In this document: positions 20,757-34,091 of the stretch, piece after piece | Layout of the letters: each line of letters starts with the position of its first letter | How positions within the stretch are numbered: the stretch's first letter is position 1 | Source of the DNA: Cymbomonas tetramitiformis | Lineage: Eukaryota; Chlorophyta; Pyramimonadophyceae; Pyramimonadales; Pyramimonadaceae | Assembly (NCBI GenBank): GCA_001247695.2 | Contig: LGRX02033409.1 | Location: forward strand, 1-64,000 | Direction: 5' to 3' | Length of the DNA: 64,000 nt | Translations under genes and position numbers: made by a program | Notes under the pieces: model-generated | Database searches by the model: none | Told to the model about the DNA's origin: nothing | Seen by the model: only the letters and a program-made list of their open reading frames with translations

Positions 20757-20803
20757 GTCCTTGTGGTAGGACCAAATCGACGATTTGGTCCTACCACGAG
20801 GAC
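20757..20803. repeat. 47-bp near-perfect palindrome
   Basis: GTCCTTGTGGTAGGACC, then CAAATCGACGATTTG, then the complementary arm to GAGGAC at 20803. It would fold into a long cruciform or hairpin just inside the left end of the TIR element. Confidence 0.85.
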
Positions 20804-21695
20804 CATTGTTACGATCATTTAATTGGCCATCTCCCGTGATTTTGTGGTGTCTAACCAATGAAAGGTGGTATATATAGGTCCTATATTAATTTATTTGAAC
20901 GCTGGTTTGGCCTATATCCATCCCAAAGAAAAGAAAAGAAAAATGACTCAATTATAACGTTGAGTGGGCTTTTATAGGGCGCCGTCCCTTTTAGCCTATT
21001 ACCACTATTAAGTTATCTCCTATTCAAGCTGCACACTTTTGCAAAGCAAGGAACTCGGTCTGAATAGATGTGTTGAGGCCCCAAACCCTGAAGCTGACGG
21101 CAGAGCTAAACAGTTACCCGCTCCGCAGTGGCACAGGGTTATTGTTCTAATGCGGTGCAGGAACTTTAAACAGACAGGGGCTTTAGTCAGCACTACACTT
21201 GAGGAATAGGCTTGCAAGTGGTGGCTAGGCTATGTGGGATCCTAAGCAGTCCTCGACTGATCGGGTTCTTAGGATTATGGGTAAGCCGTCCCCCGCGGTC
21301 CCACGGGTCCTCTGGATCCTCTCACCGCAAAAACAGCACAATACAGCCGCTGGAAAAACCTTCGTGGGAAAAGCGGCGCGATCGAGATGCTGGCACAATA
21401 TTGTTCTGAGATTGGCAAGGCGTGAGTTCCGAAGTGAGCTTGTCGCGATGCTCTGTCTACAGTAAACATTGTGGCTGATTATAGTGTCTCCACTGCTTGG
21501 CACCATATTGTCCTAGGATTAGCAAAGCTTGAAGTCTCGCAAACGACATACTGTCTCTGACTTCAGTTACAGGAGGGAGTTGCCCCACCCAGTTAAGCAG
21601 TCGCCTGATCAGTGGATCGAGTTAAGTGGACTCGCCACGATGCCCTTTCCACAGCAAGTAAGGTGTCTGATTTAAGTATCTCTACTGTGGCAAAA

Positions 21696-22483
21696 TTATC
21701 GGTCGTAGACTGAGAACATGGATCGCCCCTCAGGGCTAAGTGACGTCGAACGCTGCAGGGATCCCGACGCCTGCTTCTCCATAGCAGGCACTGACTCTGA
21801 GCGTTTACTGTGTGTCTCTTTTCTCCATGTAAGCGATTTTCTTGCCTTGGGATTCTTGCGTTCCCCCTTGTCACCAGTGCTGCCCTTCGCTCTTTTCCTT
21901 CCTGTGGACAAAGGTCCTAAGGCCACAAAGGATGAAGTGGCGGCTGGTGTCACTGGTTCTCCTGTGTCTGTTGGAGATGCGCAAGCCTCTACCAAAATAT
22001 CTGAGCTCTGTTTTTTCGAGGGTTTCGTCACGCGAGATGTTGGAACGTCTGTTGGCTCAGTGTCTCTTTTTTCAGACTGTGTGACTCTGCGTGATTCCCG
22101 AAGATTTTTGCGCCTCAGCGTTCTCGCACTAGGGCCCTTTCTAGTATCCTTGGTTCCCAGATGCGCTGCGCACTCAGATTCATGACTTTCCTTGTTCGAG
22201 ATTAAAGCGCGCTTTGCTGTGGTTACTGTGGCGCGCGCCTTTGTATCCAGCAGCTTTGTATCTACACAGCTTCGAGTAGATTTCTTGTGACAACCTGTGA
22301 GTCGGAAAGCTGAGAGAGGGATTGCGAACCAGCTGCCCCCTGCGAGAGCGCGGTAAAATTCCCTTTCGCCAAACTCAACGTGCGTAGTGCTGCTGTGGCA
22401 CAGCTCACAACTTGTCGTAGGTGGATTTCCTCGCTCACAAGAAGCGGATCAGACGGCTGTTTTTTGCGACCGGATTTTGCCAT
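21696..22483 (-). pseudogene. Unrecognised basic, Ser/Lys-rich protein inside the TIR element
   Basis: An ATG at 22483 (minus strand) opens 73 codons beginning MAKSGRKKQPSD. A one-base shift near 22265 joins this to a long open frame ending at 21696, about 262 residues in all. The product is hydrophilic, rich in Lys, Arg, Ser and Thr with many K-R-x-S patches, and would be nuclear or nucleic-acid binding if real. No family recognised. The opposite strand also has an open frame here, but it gives an implausible Leu/Val/Phe/Ser-rich product. Confidence 0.35.
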
Positions 22484-23588
22484 ACTGATGAGCCTCTACT
22501 CGTCTCGAAACGCGTGTCAAAATACTCCTCAGAAATACAATATAATACCATACAAAAGAAAAAATTGCCACTCATTATCATAAAAATTATCGCGATAATA
22601 AAATCATAAGGCGGCTGGCATTTTTTCAGAGAGGTGCGTGCGTTGACCGGTCGACGGAAAGTGAGTGTCCTGTATATCCATCCCATATATCCATGACGAA
22701 CGCATTTCAAACCTCTACGCTCAAACTTTTCAAAACGGATTTTTTGGAACATTCTAAATGTGGCAAATTAATGACTCATCTTCAATAATTTTTTACCAAT
22801 CATATATCAACACTACACCTGCGCGAATACCTCCATCAAATTGAACCTATACATATGTCCCAATCATATTTGGGCGGTAGGGCCGGTTGGAATGCATATA
22901 TTGGCTCGTTGGCTCGTTGGCTTCCCCTCTAATATATTGGCTCGGTGGTTTCCCCCCTAAAACCGTGGTCACGCGAGCTGACCAGCCAGCCATCATAATT
23001 GCTTGCTAGAGGGCATGTATCGCAAGGTTGGTGTGTGCGGCACATTAAATCTTCAAGTATGTATTGCGAATTTCTGAAAGTCTAACATCATCCAAATATC
23101 TTATTTTTCGACTGGCGTGTACATTTTAGAATGGACGAATGCCAATTTCTAAAGTCCGAAATTCACTAAATTCGGAATTTGCATTGTGTTGAACATGCGC
23201 CATGCTGAAATAGAGCGGAAATGCTGATGAGGGTGCGAAGTAACCGATTCAGTTATCTTATTTGGTCATAAACTCAAGATGTATAACCATGAGCATCACC
23301 GTGAGCCCCCCATGTGACTCCTAATACTCAAAATAACGGTGGTCCTTGTGGTAGGACCACCATTTTCTTCAAGCTTTTGGTGAAATTACACCCCTAAAGC
23401 GTGTCGTTCAACCACACACCTAAAGTCTCGTGGGGGCCGCCGCTATAAGAAATAAAATTCATTTAACTCATAAATATCATGTGCAAATGTTGCCTGTGCC
23501 TCAAATAGTCGATTTAGTGATCGAAACCGCAATTGCCCATTGGTCCTTGTGGTAGGACCATGAATTTGGGTAGTAGCCATAGGTGGTG

Positions 23589-23757
23589 TGCTGGAAGTGA
23601 CGCCCCGACTGTCATTCCTATAGTTAGGGTGTATGACTGTCACCGGTCCCGGAACCCTAGACCCCGAACATATAACGGGAAGACTGAGTATTCTCACCGG
23701 TTATCTATTCTGATTATCTGACCCACCGAATATACAGTCCAGCTGATATATTCAGCA
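23589..23757 (+). repeat. LTR of a gag-only element (169 bp)
   Basis: It starts TGCTGGAAGTGACGCC directly after the purine-rich AGGTGGTG and ends ATATTCAGCA, giving TG…CA ends as in the 193-bp LTRs of the complete copy (TGCTGG…CTCACA on its own strand). A gag C-terminal fragment follows at once, so the internal region is mostly deleted. Confidence 0.5.
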
Positions 23758-23768
23758 GGTACCACAAC

Positions 23769-24113
23769 TTGCATGGGCGGTACCCTGGCTGGGTTTGGCA
23801 CCCGGGTCCCTCGCAGCCACCTGTGGCTGCTCCGACCCTTCCGATGCCGCCCTCACCGGGTGGTACTTCACCATCGTCAACGCACAGTGAGCTGCCGTCA
23901 CCGGACTATACCCCACCCGCCTCGGACGAGGAGGGCGAGGGTGGACCCTCTTCATCAATCGACTACAAAAACATCGGCACTTTCTCATTTTGCTCCACGC
24001 ATGATTCGTCGGACAGTGCAGACACCGGCTATGCTTCGGGAAACAGTGGTACGGGCTCTCTTGGCCGTTGTGACAGTGGTGCCGGCTCTCCCAGGCGTTG
24101 TGGAAGTGGCTAG
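23769..24113 (+). pseudogene. Gag C-terminal fragment, copy interrupted by the 37-kb insertion
   Basis: The Pro-rich segment GPSQPPVAAP and the downstream PSSSIDY...FCSTHD segment match 20190-20450, so this is the tail of the same gag family. The 3' UTR continues to 24370, where the giant LTR element begins, and resumes at 61537 with TTTGGTCCC. That junction mirrors the uninterrupted CCACCTAGTTTG at 20713. Confidence 0.65.
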
Positions 24114-24370
24114 TGCTGACATGATTGAGATTAGCTTGCCTTCAGTTTGAGATGTTGTAGGTGCAGACTGCCCCAAGATGGGCTATGTTTCGGGTTTTCA
24201 GTGTATCAGAATTCAGCAGTAGAAAGTAGTAGCACAGGTGATGCACAGGTGATGCACTGCCTGTTCCGGGGGAGGGGGGCCTGGCCAGTATGAGCACAGT
24301 GCCTCCTGAACCACTAGCACTGACTTTTCTGCCTCCCAGTAGGCATTTGTTTCTTGTTTCGGCTACCTAG

Positions 24371-24915
24371 TGTCACGGTTCGCTTATGCCAACACTATCT
24401 TGACGCGGCTGCTATTGAACAGTAACAGCCGTAAGTAATATTTGGTGGGTATGAGTGCAGCAGCCTGGTGACCAGAAGTGCTTGCTTGAGCCCAATGCTC
24501 CTCCGTATACTTCCAGTACTCTCACGCATCTCATGCGTTACCACCATCGGGTTGTGAACCCGAGGGCACTGGGTGAACTACCCGCATCGGCTGGTCGATA
24601 TAGCCTTTGATGCTCGCATGCTGTTCATTGCATGCTTGAAGCGAAGACGCGTCTTTTCAGAACACTTCGGTTCTTCAAGACTTGTCTTGCTTCGCCATCT
24701 CGATGCCAATACCTGGCCTCTCGATGACAGATGTCACTCATCTTAGGTGGATGACAGACATGATGACTGTACATGCATGTCATAGTCGACCGTACTGACA
24801 ATACTCGACGACTGTATGTCATTATGACATATGGCATGACATGACATGACATGTATGACATGACATGACATGTATGACATGTATGACATATGTGTCATCG
24901 GTCATATCCCTGACA
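24371..24915 (-). repeat. 3' LTR of the giant element (545 bp)
   Basis: TG…CA ends with TGTCA/TGACA mini-inverted repeats. The distal 80 bp is a run of degenerate TGACATG/CATGACA units. It matches 54891-54942 joined to 61040-61536 (549 bp) with only scattered differences. Confidence 0.75.
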
Positions 24916-25289
24916 GATCTCCCCTCTCAGAAGTGTTGTGACCTCACAATATAGGGTGCATACCTTTGTATATGTCTTTGATGTCTTTGTTGTTGAACTG
25001 GCCAGTCTTCTTACACCGATGAGGCGTCCCTCAAGGTGTTTTAGGACATCGGGGGGAACTGAGTCCACTTTAAACCCTCACCTTAGGCATATAGCCATAC
25101 AGTTCTTGGGATGTTGCCCCCCTGATTGCTTTGCGTTTCGTATTTCAGAGTGACGCTCAGGGTATCTTCCGAGGTTTACGTTACAGATAGATATTGCGCT
25201 TGCCGATCGACGAGTTGACCCATTGGGTACTTGTTTCCACGGCCTTATATAGTGCATCCACCCCTTCTTCCCCTCCAAGAGCTACTATG
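24916..25289. other. Internal edge of giant element, no gene
   Basis: Holds the candidate polypurine tract next to the LTR and one copy of the CAGTTCTTGGGATG motif at 25100-25119. No reading frame of interest. Confidence 0.4.
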
Positions 25290-26372
25290 TGGCTACTACC
25301 CAAATTCAAAGTCCTACCATAAGGACCTACGTGCAAATGTGATTTCCTCGCATAAACATCACTTAACTGGTTCAACGTGCGATCACCCATCCTATTTATG
25401 AGTCAAATGAATATTTCAAGTTGTGGTTGCATGCATAGGGTGACCTTTGGAGTGCTTAAATTGCGCACGCTTTGGTGGTGGTTCTTTTTCAAATTTCAGC
25501 AAAAAAAAGCTAGGTCCTACCATAAGGACCTACATTTAAGCCCGGCTATCCGCTTCACAATAGGTCCTACGAAAATTTCGAGACCTGCGTCGTCAAGTTC
25601 TCGAGCTGCTCTTTCCGTAGTGTCTTGTCAAAAAATCCATCCGAGTTCATCTTGGCCCTCAAAATAGTGGTTGAAGCAGCATTGGCTGTCAAAGCTGGAA
25701 AAGGCACTAAATCGCCCAAAATAATAATGCCCTTCGTCCGGATCAACGATGAATACACGCCAAAATATCGCACATTCTGCCTATGTAGCTAGATGGCTCG
25801 AAAATTCAATTATTGTGTCTATATGGCGACAATAGCGAGGTAATAGTGCGTAAGCGGCATGTGCGCATTCAATATAGCATCCCCAACTTCAGACCAAAGC
25901 CAAAATTGGCCCTTAAATTTTATGACATTTAACTAAAAATGATGGGACAGGTTGATTGGGGTGCAGCTAAATGTCCGCTATGAGGTTATCGACTTGTGCT
26001 CTATTCTAAACATGATTGTATATAATGCTACGGTGCTACTGGATCATTGGACGCATGCTCAGCCTCCATAGTCTGTCGGCGAAAAATTATGAAAGATGTG
26101 CTATTATTTTAAGAGATTTTTGGCTTTAGAAAAGTTCTCGACGATTTTTTACGCTACCCGTGCCTAATACGGGAAGTGTAGCATCCCGCTTGGGTTAAAA
26201 CTCGGCAAGTGGGAAAGAGGGGACTGAGTTCAAGTCCTAAATATGCCATCAACCGGAGGGTAGCCATTCACGATACCAATAGGGCACCTCAAAAAATTAT
26301 TGAAAAAGTGGTCCTTATGGTAGGACCTAGAGCGTTCTAGGTCCTACCGTAAGGACCATCGGGTAGTAGCCA
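25290..26372. mobile_element. 1.1-kb TIR element with TATG duplication (family A, copy 2)
   Basis: The ends are TGGCTACTACCC and its complement, flanked by TATG at 25286-25289 and 26373-26376. GGTCCTACCATAAGGACC-type hairpins occur near both ends and again at 25512-25530. Positions 25565-25790 match 43690-43900. No coding capacity, so it is non-autonomous. Confidence 0.8.
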
Positions 26373-26867
26373 TATGGAGGTTCACAGGCAGAATGGAGAA
26401 CCTTTTTTGAATAAGGTTTGTTTTAATGCAAACGGAGAAGGCCCTGCTTACGAGATATCGGAGGGTCTTTATAAGTCCACTTTAAATCCTCACTCGTCTG
26501 CCAAACTCCTTTTTTCGGTCCGGTACGCGCGCATTGACGAACATTTCATAGGATGGATTCGACAACGTACTAATGTGAATTCGTTTAGTTATGTATGTCA
26601 AACACAACTCAGGATCACAACTCCGTCTACCTCAGTATTCCGGTAGCTGCGGAATTACTGGCCATAAGATCCGAATGACAAACCACGGTCTGGCAAAGGC
26701 AGCATGGCAGTTTTTATTTATCCACAGATATGGTACCCGCATGTATGCGTATCTGTGCAAGGGTACGATTTGGTACAAGGCTCACTACACCTCAGCAAGG
26801 AAGGATCAATTCCCGCTCCTGTCATATCAATTTGATGCAGGGTAAAAATGTTAGGGATGTAACCCTG

Positions 26868-26933
26868 CAGTTCTCGGGATGCAGCCCTGCAGTTCTTTGG
26901 GATGCAGCCCTGCAGTTCTTGGGATGCAGCCCT
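26868..26933. repeat. Three tandem copies of a 22-bp motif
   Basis: CAGTTCTTGGGATGCAGCCC and close variants occur three times head to tail. The same motif recurs singly or doubled at 25100, 28319, 30621, 30661, 32109 and 32130 within the giant element and was not seen elsewhere in the window. Confidence 0.8.
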
Positions 26934-29900
26934 GATTATTATTCGGTCGGCAATCATGGGCCAAAGTCATCGGCTATCAGCTTGTTGACTCAGAAGCCAC
27001 AATGTTATAGAAGCTACGACCTATCGTGACCATATGCGGCAGTTATGACGTCAGCATACGTAGACAATATAATTATGTGGAACTTACAATCCCACTTAAG
27101 TTGCATCATGATAAATTTATCCATGTCTTATCAAGTGTTCAGGATTTGATAAGGGGTTGACGCCTCACAGGCCAAAGGTCACTGTCTCGTAAGGCTCGCC
27201 TCAAGTGTGCGGCTTCGAGGAGCAGCGTTCCGGCGTAGCACAGGCATGATGCTTCCTTAACCACGAGGGAGCTAGAAATATGAGAATGTTTAAGATATCC
27301 GAAGACAGGAAGGCTTTTTGTTGGCCAGAGTTGCTGTCTAGATGCTTAACCTCGATGGGGTTGTATTCGGATACCAACTGTGCAACCTTACATGTGACTT
27401 ATGCATTGGTGTATGACTTTGGTGAATTGTCTCTTGTCATGAACCTGGAAGGAATGACGGGCAAATAGCTAGAGCGGCGGATCTCACTCACTCGGCTTTG
27501 CTGTTATGGAATTCGATGCCTGAATGGCACAACTGGCAATTCTTTGGCTCAGATGCTTCCCTTCAGACACTGGCAACAACTTGTGCGCCAGCTTCTCTAG
27601 ATGTGGGGGAAAACCATGGATTGACAATTCATCAATCAAAACACATGTTACCAAGGCTGATTCAACGAATTCTTCAACTCTTGAAATTCAACAATCAGCA
27701 TCTCAGGCTGTTGACGTCAAAGTAACGGTCTTAAGCTTACAATATAGCTTATTCACATTCAAAAAACCATCGTTCTCCTATGTCAGTGCCCTTCATATAA
27801 TATGATAGAGCTGGAGAAATATGCATCTATGATTTCTTCATAATCAACTTCATGTGTCAGTAAGTCAAAGACTTCATTTGATGTTTTATCGGAATGATGT
27901 ACCGTGTCATCAAACTTTATGACTGCTATACACAGATGCTGGAACGTTTCCTAAGATTTCTCTATTTAATCTTCCAAGCAAAATCACAATGATGTAAAAT
28001 CAAAATGATGAAAATCCATTTTTGGCAGCTGTATGAAGAATGAATGAATCTATACTCCTTCCTCCCCCTTTAAAAAGAGGTGTATCAAACCAATCAGATG
28101 ATGATGGAGAATACCATTCAATTATTATGTCATGTGAAAAATGGTTTGATAGAAAATCAGACTAAGATTACTCATCGAATCAAGTGTTTTCGAGGTAACA
28201 ATGCCAATAGGAACACCGATTCTCTCAACGTCGTACCGGCAACATGCCTGACGCTTTTGAATGTGGTGAATGCCAGATGTTGTCAAATGCCAATGTCAAT
28301 TCACTATGATTCAATATGCAGTTTTTGGGTTGCAGCCCACATACATTGAAATTGGTTCAGGGTCACAATAGTGTGCCCATTTTAGACAATGTTTCTGGAT
28401 AATGATTGTCATAATGAACAACGAAACCAGTGATGGTACCGAAGCTAATGGAGATTCAATCATGAATATAAATATCATTTATCTATTGTCGTAAACGGCT
28501 CACAGATTCAGTGTCTGCAGTGATAATAACTTATTACGAGCTGTATTTCCGTCCTTCGTTGATGAATGGCTGGTATGTCATTTCATTGTGACTAGAACAT
28601 GGCATCGCCTAGTGATATGTGTATATACGAATCTTCTTCAGTACATTATCACTTATCTCAATGGTGCCCATTTTATTTTTGGGCATACAATATTCAGAGA
28701 CTTGTCATGGTAAAGAAGTATGAATGATGAATGTGGCATTTCAATGCCGACAGAATTGTGACTTGTTGATGACTATTTGCCACTAATTTAAAGTTTCTGT
28801 AACTTTCCAGAATGAGGATGAACTGCGCTTGGAAACCATCTGCAGATTGCGGGTTCGAGTCCCGCCATGGCTTTTCCCAAGGCTTCGTGGCCTAATGGAC
28901 GAGGCGACAAATTTCTAAACATTCCAGAATGAGCTTTCAAAGAGTCATAATTCCTCAATGAAGTATGCGTGTCTTATGTGCCAAAATGATATGAAACCAC
29001 ACGTATGACGTCAATATAATTATATGTGGATGGTTTATACCATTGTATGCTATTCCACAAATAAGTAGTGATATCAGAATAAAACTTTGGACAATTGCAA
29101 CTCAGTACAAACCCGAGTGCATTCAAGTTCACTTGCATGCTCAGAATCTGAATCTAATGTACTTTATATATGCACAGGATAGAATATATTTTCTATGTGA
29201 TTCTGGATTCAGGAACCAGAGTCAATGAAAAACTCCATTCCTATTTCAGACGATGAAACCCTTATTTTTTCAGGTGCAATACCTTATCTTAAGGAATAGT
29301 CATTTTCAATACAAGTTTCAATCGATTTTCTCAGTTCTGTCACCTTCATGATGATCAGACTGGTCAATTTTACAGCATAACCCACTTCCCCTTGCTGAAG
29401 GAGATGACTCCCTTTTTAGGGTCATAGGGCGACATGTTGGCTGTTTTCATATGACACATGGAATACATGAGTGGCTCGGCAATCTTGGAGAATTTCGGGA
29501 TAAATATTCTGAATTGGCCGACCATGCCCAAGAATGACCGAAGGTTAGACTTGCCATCTTTAGCCATGCGGCGTAGAGGCTGCTTGCCAACAGTTGGGCC
29601 ATAGGCTGGATAGCTATGATAGCTATATTGGAGGCTGAATAGCCATGACTGTACGGACTATGTCTTCCATGATGGATAGACCTCTGAGATGTAGTGTCCG
29701 ATAAATCAAAACATCTGACAAACAATTCAACCTTAGAAGGTCGGATGACGAGCTGATGATCTCTGCTGCTCTGAAAGAACTGGCGAATGAGAGCAGAGTG
29801 TCTCTATAAAGAGTATACACAAATATGCATTGTATATTTTTGATGTGCACTACCGAAATGCCTCGTGATATAATAATTTCACAGAATAGGCATTGTTCAA

Positions 29901-32900
29901 TGGCGGTATGATCAGATATGCAATGACCAATGAAGATAAGATGACCGGTATGGCTTTTTCAACAGGCATGACTACCTCAAAGAGATGCCACTACACGGAT
30001 ACATTTCAAGACATAAGGGCAATAGACTTATTATGTAGCCTTCAAAGGCAGCTAGCATTTATGCTGCATCGGTCAGCTCGGTGGCTTTGACCTATCTAGG
30101 TGTTGTACTCAGGCCGTAGCCTGCATATTGCATTGAGTACTCTTGACACCTTTAATGATCCAATCAGATGATATGTATGAAATATCAAGAATGGTTGCCC
30201 TTTTTCGGTGATCATCGGTGGCAGAGGTTATAGTGCTTGCACCGAATCAATATACAATTCTAGTCTGGATACATGCTGGACCAGATGTATACAAATGTCT
30301 AGGTCTTCAAAATCAAGCTCATATGTACGTCATGGCTGATGACCTTAGAAATGTTCGATACATATGTGTGCCAACTTCATGGAGCTCTGCATGGTTTGAC
30401 TATATATAGTCACGATTATCAAAACAACAACGATGATGCAACTTAATTGTTTTATTATTTGTCTTTATTATTTATTTGGGTTTTAGTTGTATTTTTTTGG
30501 CTTGTCACCTTCCCCCCTCAAGGAAGTGTAAATTGCTAGGCGGTTGTCAGGCGCCGTTTAAATACAACAGAGGTCCGACCTCAGATGTGATGACGTGGTA
30601 GCTTACGATGAAGCTGGATAGCAGTTCTCGGGATGCAGCCCATTGCACCGAAGGTGCATCACAGTTTTTGGGATGCAGCCCGAATTCACGTCATCGGCGT
30701 GGGTCATATCGTGCCCATATATGTGCTGCACAAAATACAACACTACCCTCCAGCGGCGAAGTGGTTTGCTATTACCATCATCGTCGTATGCTGTGGGATA
30801 TCAAATATATAATCAGAGAGCATGGTAATATGTGTACCATGTTGTCAATATCGGAGGGACTGTGTCTTCTTTAAACTCCTCATGACTAAATGTATAATGG
30901 TGTTGTACTGATGTCAACACCTTATCTCTGAGTGATTTATTGATTTCAGATGTGATGACGTGGCAGCCAACCTTGTCCGCTCGTACCGGGGGTTGTGTGG
31001 AATGTGTCCACGTCATCGGCACGGGTCATTTTGTGTCCATGCATACGCGATCGTAGCGCAGGTCACAATACAGTGCCCGAGCATACGCGATTTTAGCGTA
31101 GGTCACATTGTGCCTTTTACCATTACATCTGAGGAAATCTGTTACTCATCTTTGTGAGTTTAGACAGCGTTGTACTGATTGCAACGCTTTTTCTGATGAT
31201 TTATATATCACAGATTGTACCAAATTTGGTGATCAGTCCAGTGCAAAAAATTGTCACCGGAATGTACAGGGATTGTGAATGATTGCAATCCAACCGGAGG
31301 AATAATCTCAGCAGCTGTTCTGTACTACAGTAATGAATTCATCGGAGTTATACTCATTTCGACGATTCGAACCCCATGGCATTTGCAGTGATGACAACGC
31401 ATATGAATATACAGGGGATTCCTCAGAATGCTTTTATGTGATGTCGACATATTGTATGAACAGTTCACATGCATCCGAGGACGAAGGAGTTACGCCTGGA
31501 AGGTTTTGCATGGTGGTCACCCAACAGTTAACAGCTTGTTATGCGGGTGCCATATCCTGCCTTCGGTACTGGAATTATATCAACCAGTCCTATAGCGATG
31601 CACCTGTCCTTCCCACTCTCATGCATGGCTATAGTGCCAAACTGTATCAGGCGGGATATATATATATATATTATAACTATCATCTTCTGATCCAATGATG
31701 TGCAATTAAGCATGGTATCAGGCTATGTGTTATATATATAGTTAAGCATTCCGCCCTTACTCGAAAATGTAAATGCTGAGCAATAGTCAACTTATAGTCA
31801 ATGGGATGTAGTTTCCCATCCGAGTTTACACTTTATTAGTGACGGTGGGTTTAACGTTGTACAGATTTCAACGTTACTTGTGGATGCAGTGTTCTTATCA
31901 AAAGCAATCTATCAGAAATCACCATATCGGTATCATCACACATTAATCCTGAATCTATATAAGTTATAAATAACTTCTCGGATATGTGTGTATATCTCAT
32001 CAGCATTTCACTTCACTTCCCCCTTCGAGGAAGAGTGAATTACCAGGCAGTTGTTAAGTGCCTAAATACCTCATCAAGTAGCATGCAATCCTTATAGGAG
32101 GCAGTTGTACAGTTCTTGGGATGTTGCCCTACAGTTCTTGGGTTGTTGCCCGAAATATCAGTCATGTATGTGCTGATTTCAGCATGACCATTATGCCAAA
32201 TACAGTGTTGTTCACTAGTATTTCGTGGCATTTAAGGGTGTTACGGGTTACTATGACCCTAATCACCTGCAGTGACCTTAGGGTGTTACATGGTATCAGT
32301 AACACCTATATTTATCAAAATTGAGCATTATGCATGTTTTCCTGAAGGATAGAAGCAAAACCGTACTCAGCATGTCACTGCTTATTATGTGATCCCCGAG
32401 GTGTATGTTACACCCCTAGATTTTTGCACACGATTTTAGGGTGTTACACGAGATGTGAAGTGCTCAGGTATTTTTCCCATATACCTTAATAGGTGAAAAA
32501 TTAGAATCCGCGAAAAAATTGGACTCAAATTTTCATTTTGAAATCTAACGTGTGAGATTTTCACCTATTTCTGTCACTTTCGGCTTATATATATATATAT
32601 AAGTCCCAGTGTATTCCATAATGTATACATCTGTCACAACTCTGTAATATATCTCACTTGCACTCATGAAATTGAAATTGATATTTTTTCATGGTGTTCT
32701 GTGAAGATATGTGCATCGTCATTATTTGGGGTTTTACTGATTGAAACCCATGATAAATAGACCAAACCCTAATACATATATGTAGATTTATCAATAGTGA
32801 CTTACAGTCACTTAAGTGATAACTTGTCAGTTGGTTTATTACTTACTTAGGACTGTCAACTCCTTAGATAACCTTAGCCAGTAGCTTAAGGCGAGACTTA

Positions 32901-34002
32901 CTCCTCGGTTCGGTCGCCTGTCCTTGGCTATTGATCACGTTGCCTACCCACGAATGGGTCTGCCGGAGGTCTGCTTTATCTCTTTGGATCTATGACAATA
33001 CTCTGGATGGTAGTGCCATCCAGATACTAAGTAACTTGAGCAAATGCTCATAGTAATCAGGTAATTTATCATTTACTTAGGCATATGGCGGTGCACTGGA
33101 AGAGTATCAAAATGATATCTCCAGTTTCTAAGTAAATCAGAACAATGCTTGAACAATCAGAGCAGTGTCTGTTTAATAACCTCTATCAGCTACATCACTG
33201 TCAAGATGAGTTCTGATCTGTGAGATTTACTAAGATATGCTTTGAAGTGATCAGGTACTGAATCAACTGTCAAAATGCATAGTAGATGATGGTGTTGCTC
33301 CAGCGATAGAGTGAAAAGGGCATGGACAGTGTTCAACAGTGACCAGCTGTTTTGTGAACACTGTATACTGCCTTCGGGTCTGGAGATATTCTCCATCCAG
33401 CCCTTCAGCATGTAGATTAATCCTGTTCCCTTATCTATCGCCATCACTGACATCCAACACGCACATGTGTTTGTTGGATGGTATCTATGCATCATACATG
33501 TGGTGTTGATATTATACTTGATCATATACACTTACTGACTCAGTGTAATGTCAGTATACATAGTAATGTCGGTGACTATATATTGTGCATGTACTTACTG
33601 ATTGAGTACACTTAAGTAAATTGATATAGATTAATCATACAAGTTAGTCTGTATACCACTGGACAGCATATAGCAAGTATGATGTATATCAATATAGTTA
33701 GTATACTGCTGTAATCTTGTACATCTCATCATAATGGATGATGAGTTAAATGGTATATTTTCACAAGTAGCTCCGGTGTATATCCATCTTGACTAACAGG
33801 AGAACAGTTATCCAATCCCAAATCCTCCGTCATGGATAACTGAGCTAATTCCTGTCTTAATAGTCAAGACTGGCACCTTACACTATGTGGGGTTTCAATA
33901 TAGCATATACTTGCAACATTTAGCATGTATATGAGATATGCATGTTGCAGTGTGATATAGGTGTATTGCTGGATAAACCCCCGGTGCCATGGGGTACAAG
34001 TA
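26934..34002. other. AT-rich interior of giant element, almost no genes
   Basis: About 7 kb of AT-rich sequence with many stops in all frames. Contents: the pol fragment at 29370-29567, scattered copies of the GGGATGCAGCCC motif, two related segments at 30592-30720 and 30950-31110 sharing GATGACGTGG and CGTCATCGGC, short AT dinucleotide tracts (31661-31676, 32587-32601), and tRNA-half-like sequence near 28850-28910. I see no other gene. Confidence 0.5.
29370..29567 (-). pseudogene. Gypsy pol fragment between RT and RNase H
   Basis: The minus strand encodes LRSFLGMVGQFRIFIPKFSK followed by IAEPL, the conserved connection segment just after reverse transcriptase in Ty3/gypsy pol. Only about 60 codons survive. 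Orientation agrees with that deduced for the giant element, so it may be its last trace of pol, or an independent relic. Confidence 0.65.
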
Positions 34003-34091
34003 ATAATATAACATTTACGCTGAGAATAATGACAATGTCATGAGTCCGCTGTAATCCTGCAAGCAGGCAACTGTAGAACAGAGGGAGCTGA
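34003..34091 (+). repeat. 90-bp dispersed repeat, copy 2
   Basis: Nearly identical to 16244-16332. It ends where the LTR-like direct repeat at 34092 begins. Confidence 0.75.

Larger units (their letters stand above)
20741..23579. mobile_element. 2.8-kb terminal-inverted-repeat element with TAGG duplication (family A, copy 1)
   Basis: The left end TGGCTACTGCCCC and right end (complement) TGGCTACTACCC are inverted, and each is followed within 10-20 bp by a GGTCCTTGTGGTAGGACC hairpin. TAGG occurs directly outside both ends (20737-20740 and 23580-23583), a 4-bp target duplication. Two further elements at 25290-26372 and 55409-58114 share these ends. Four-bp duplications occur in Sola-type elements among others, but no transposase is visible, so the superfamily is open. 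Confidence 0.75.

Noticed and set aside
21718..22185. 155-codon plus-strand frame in the TIR element
   Set aside because: Composition is Leu/Val/Phe/Ser with no domain; it is antisense to a more plausible hydrophilic frame.
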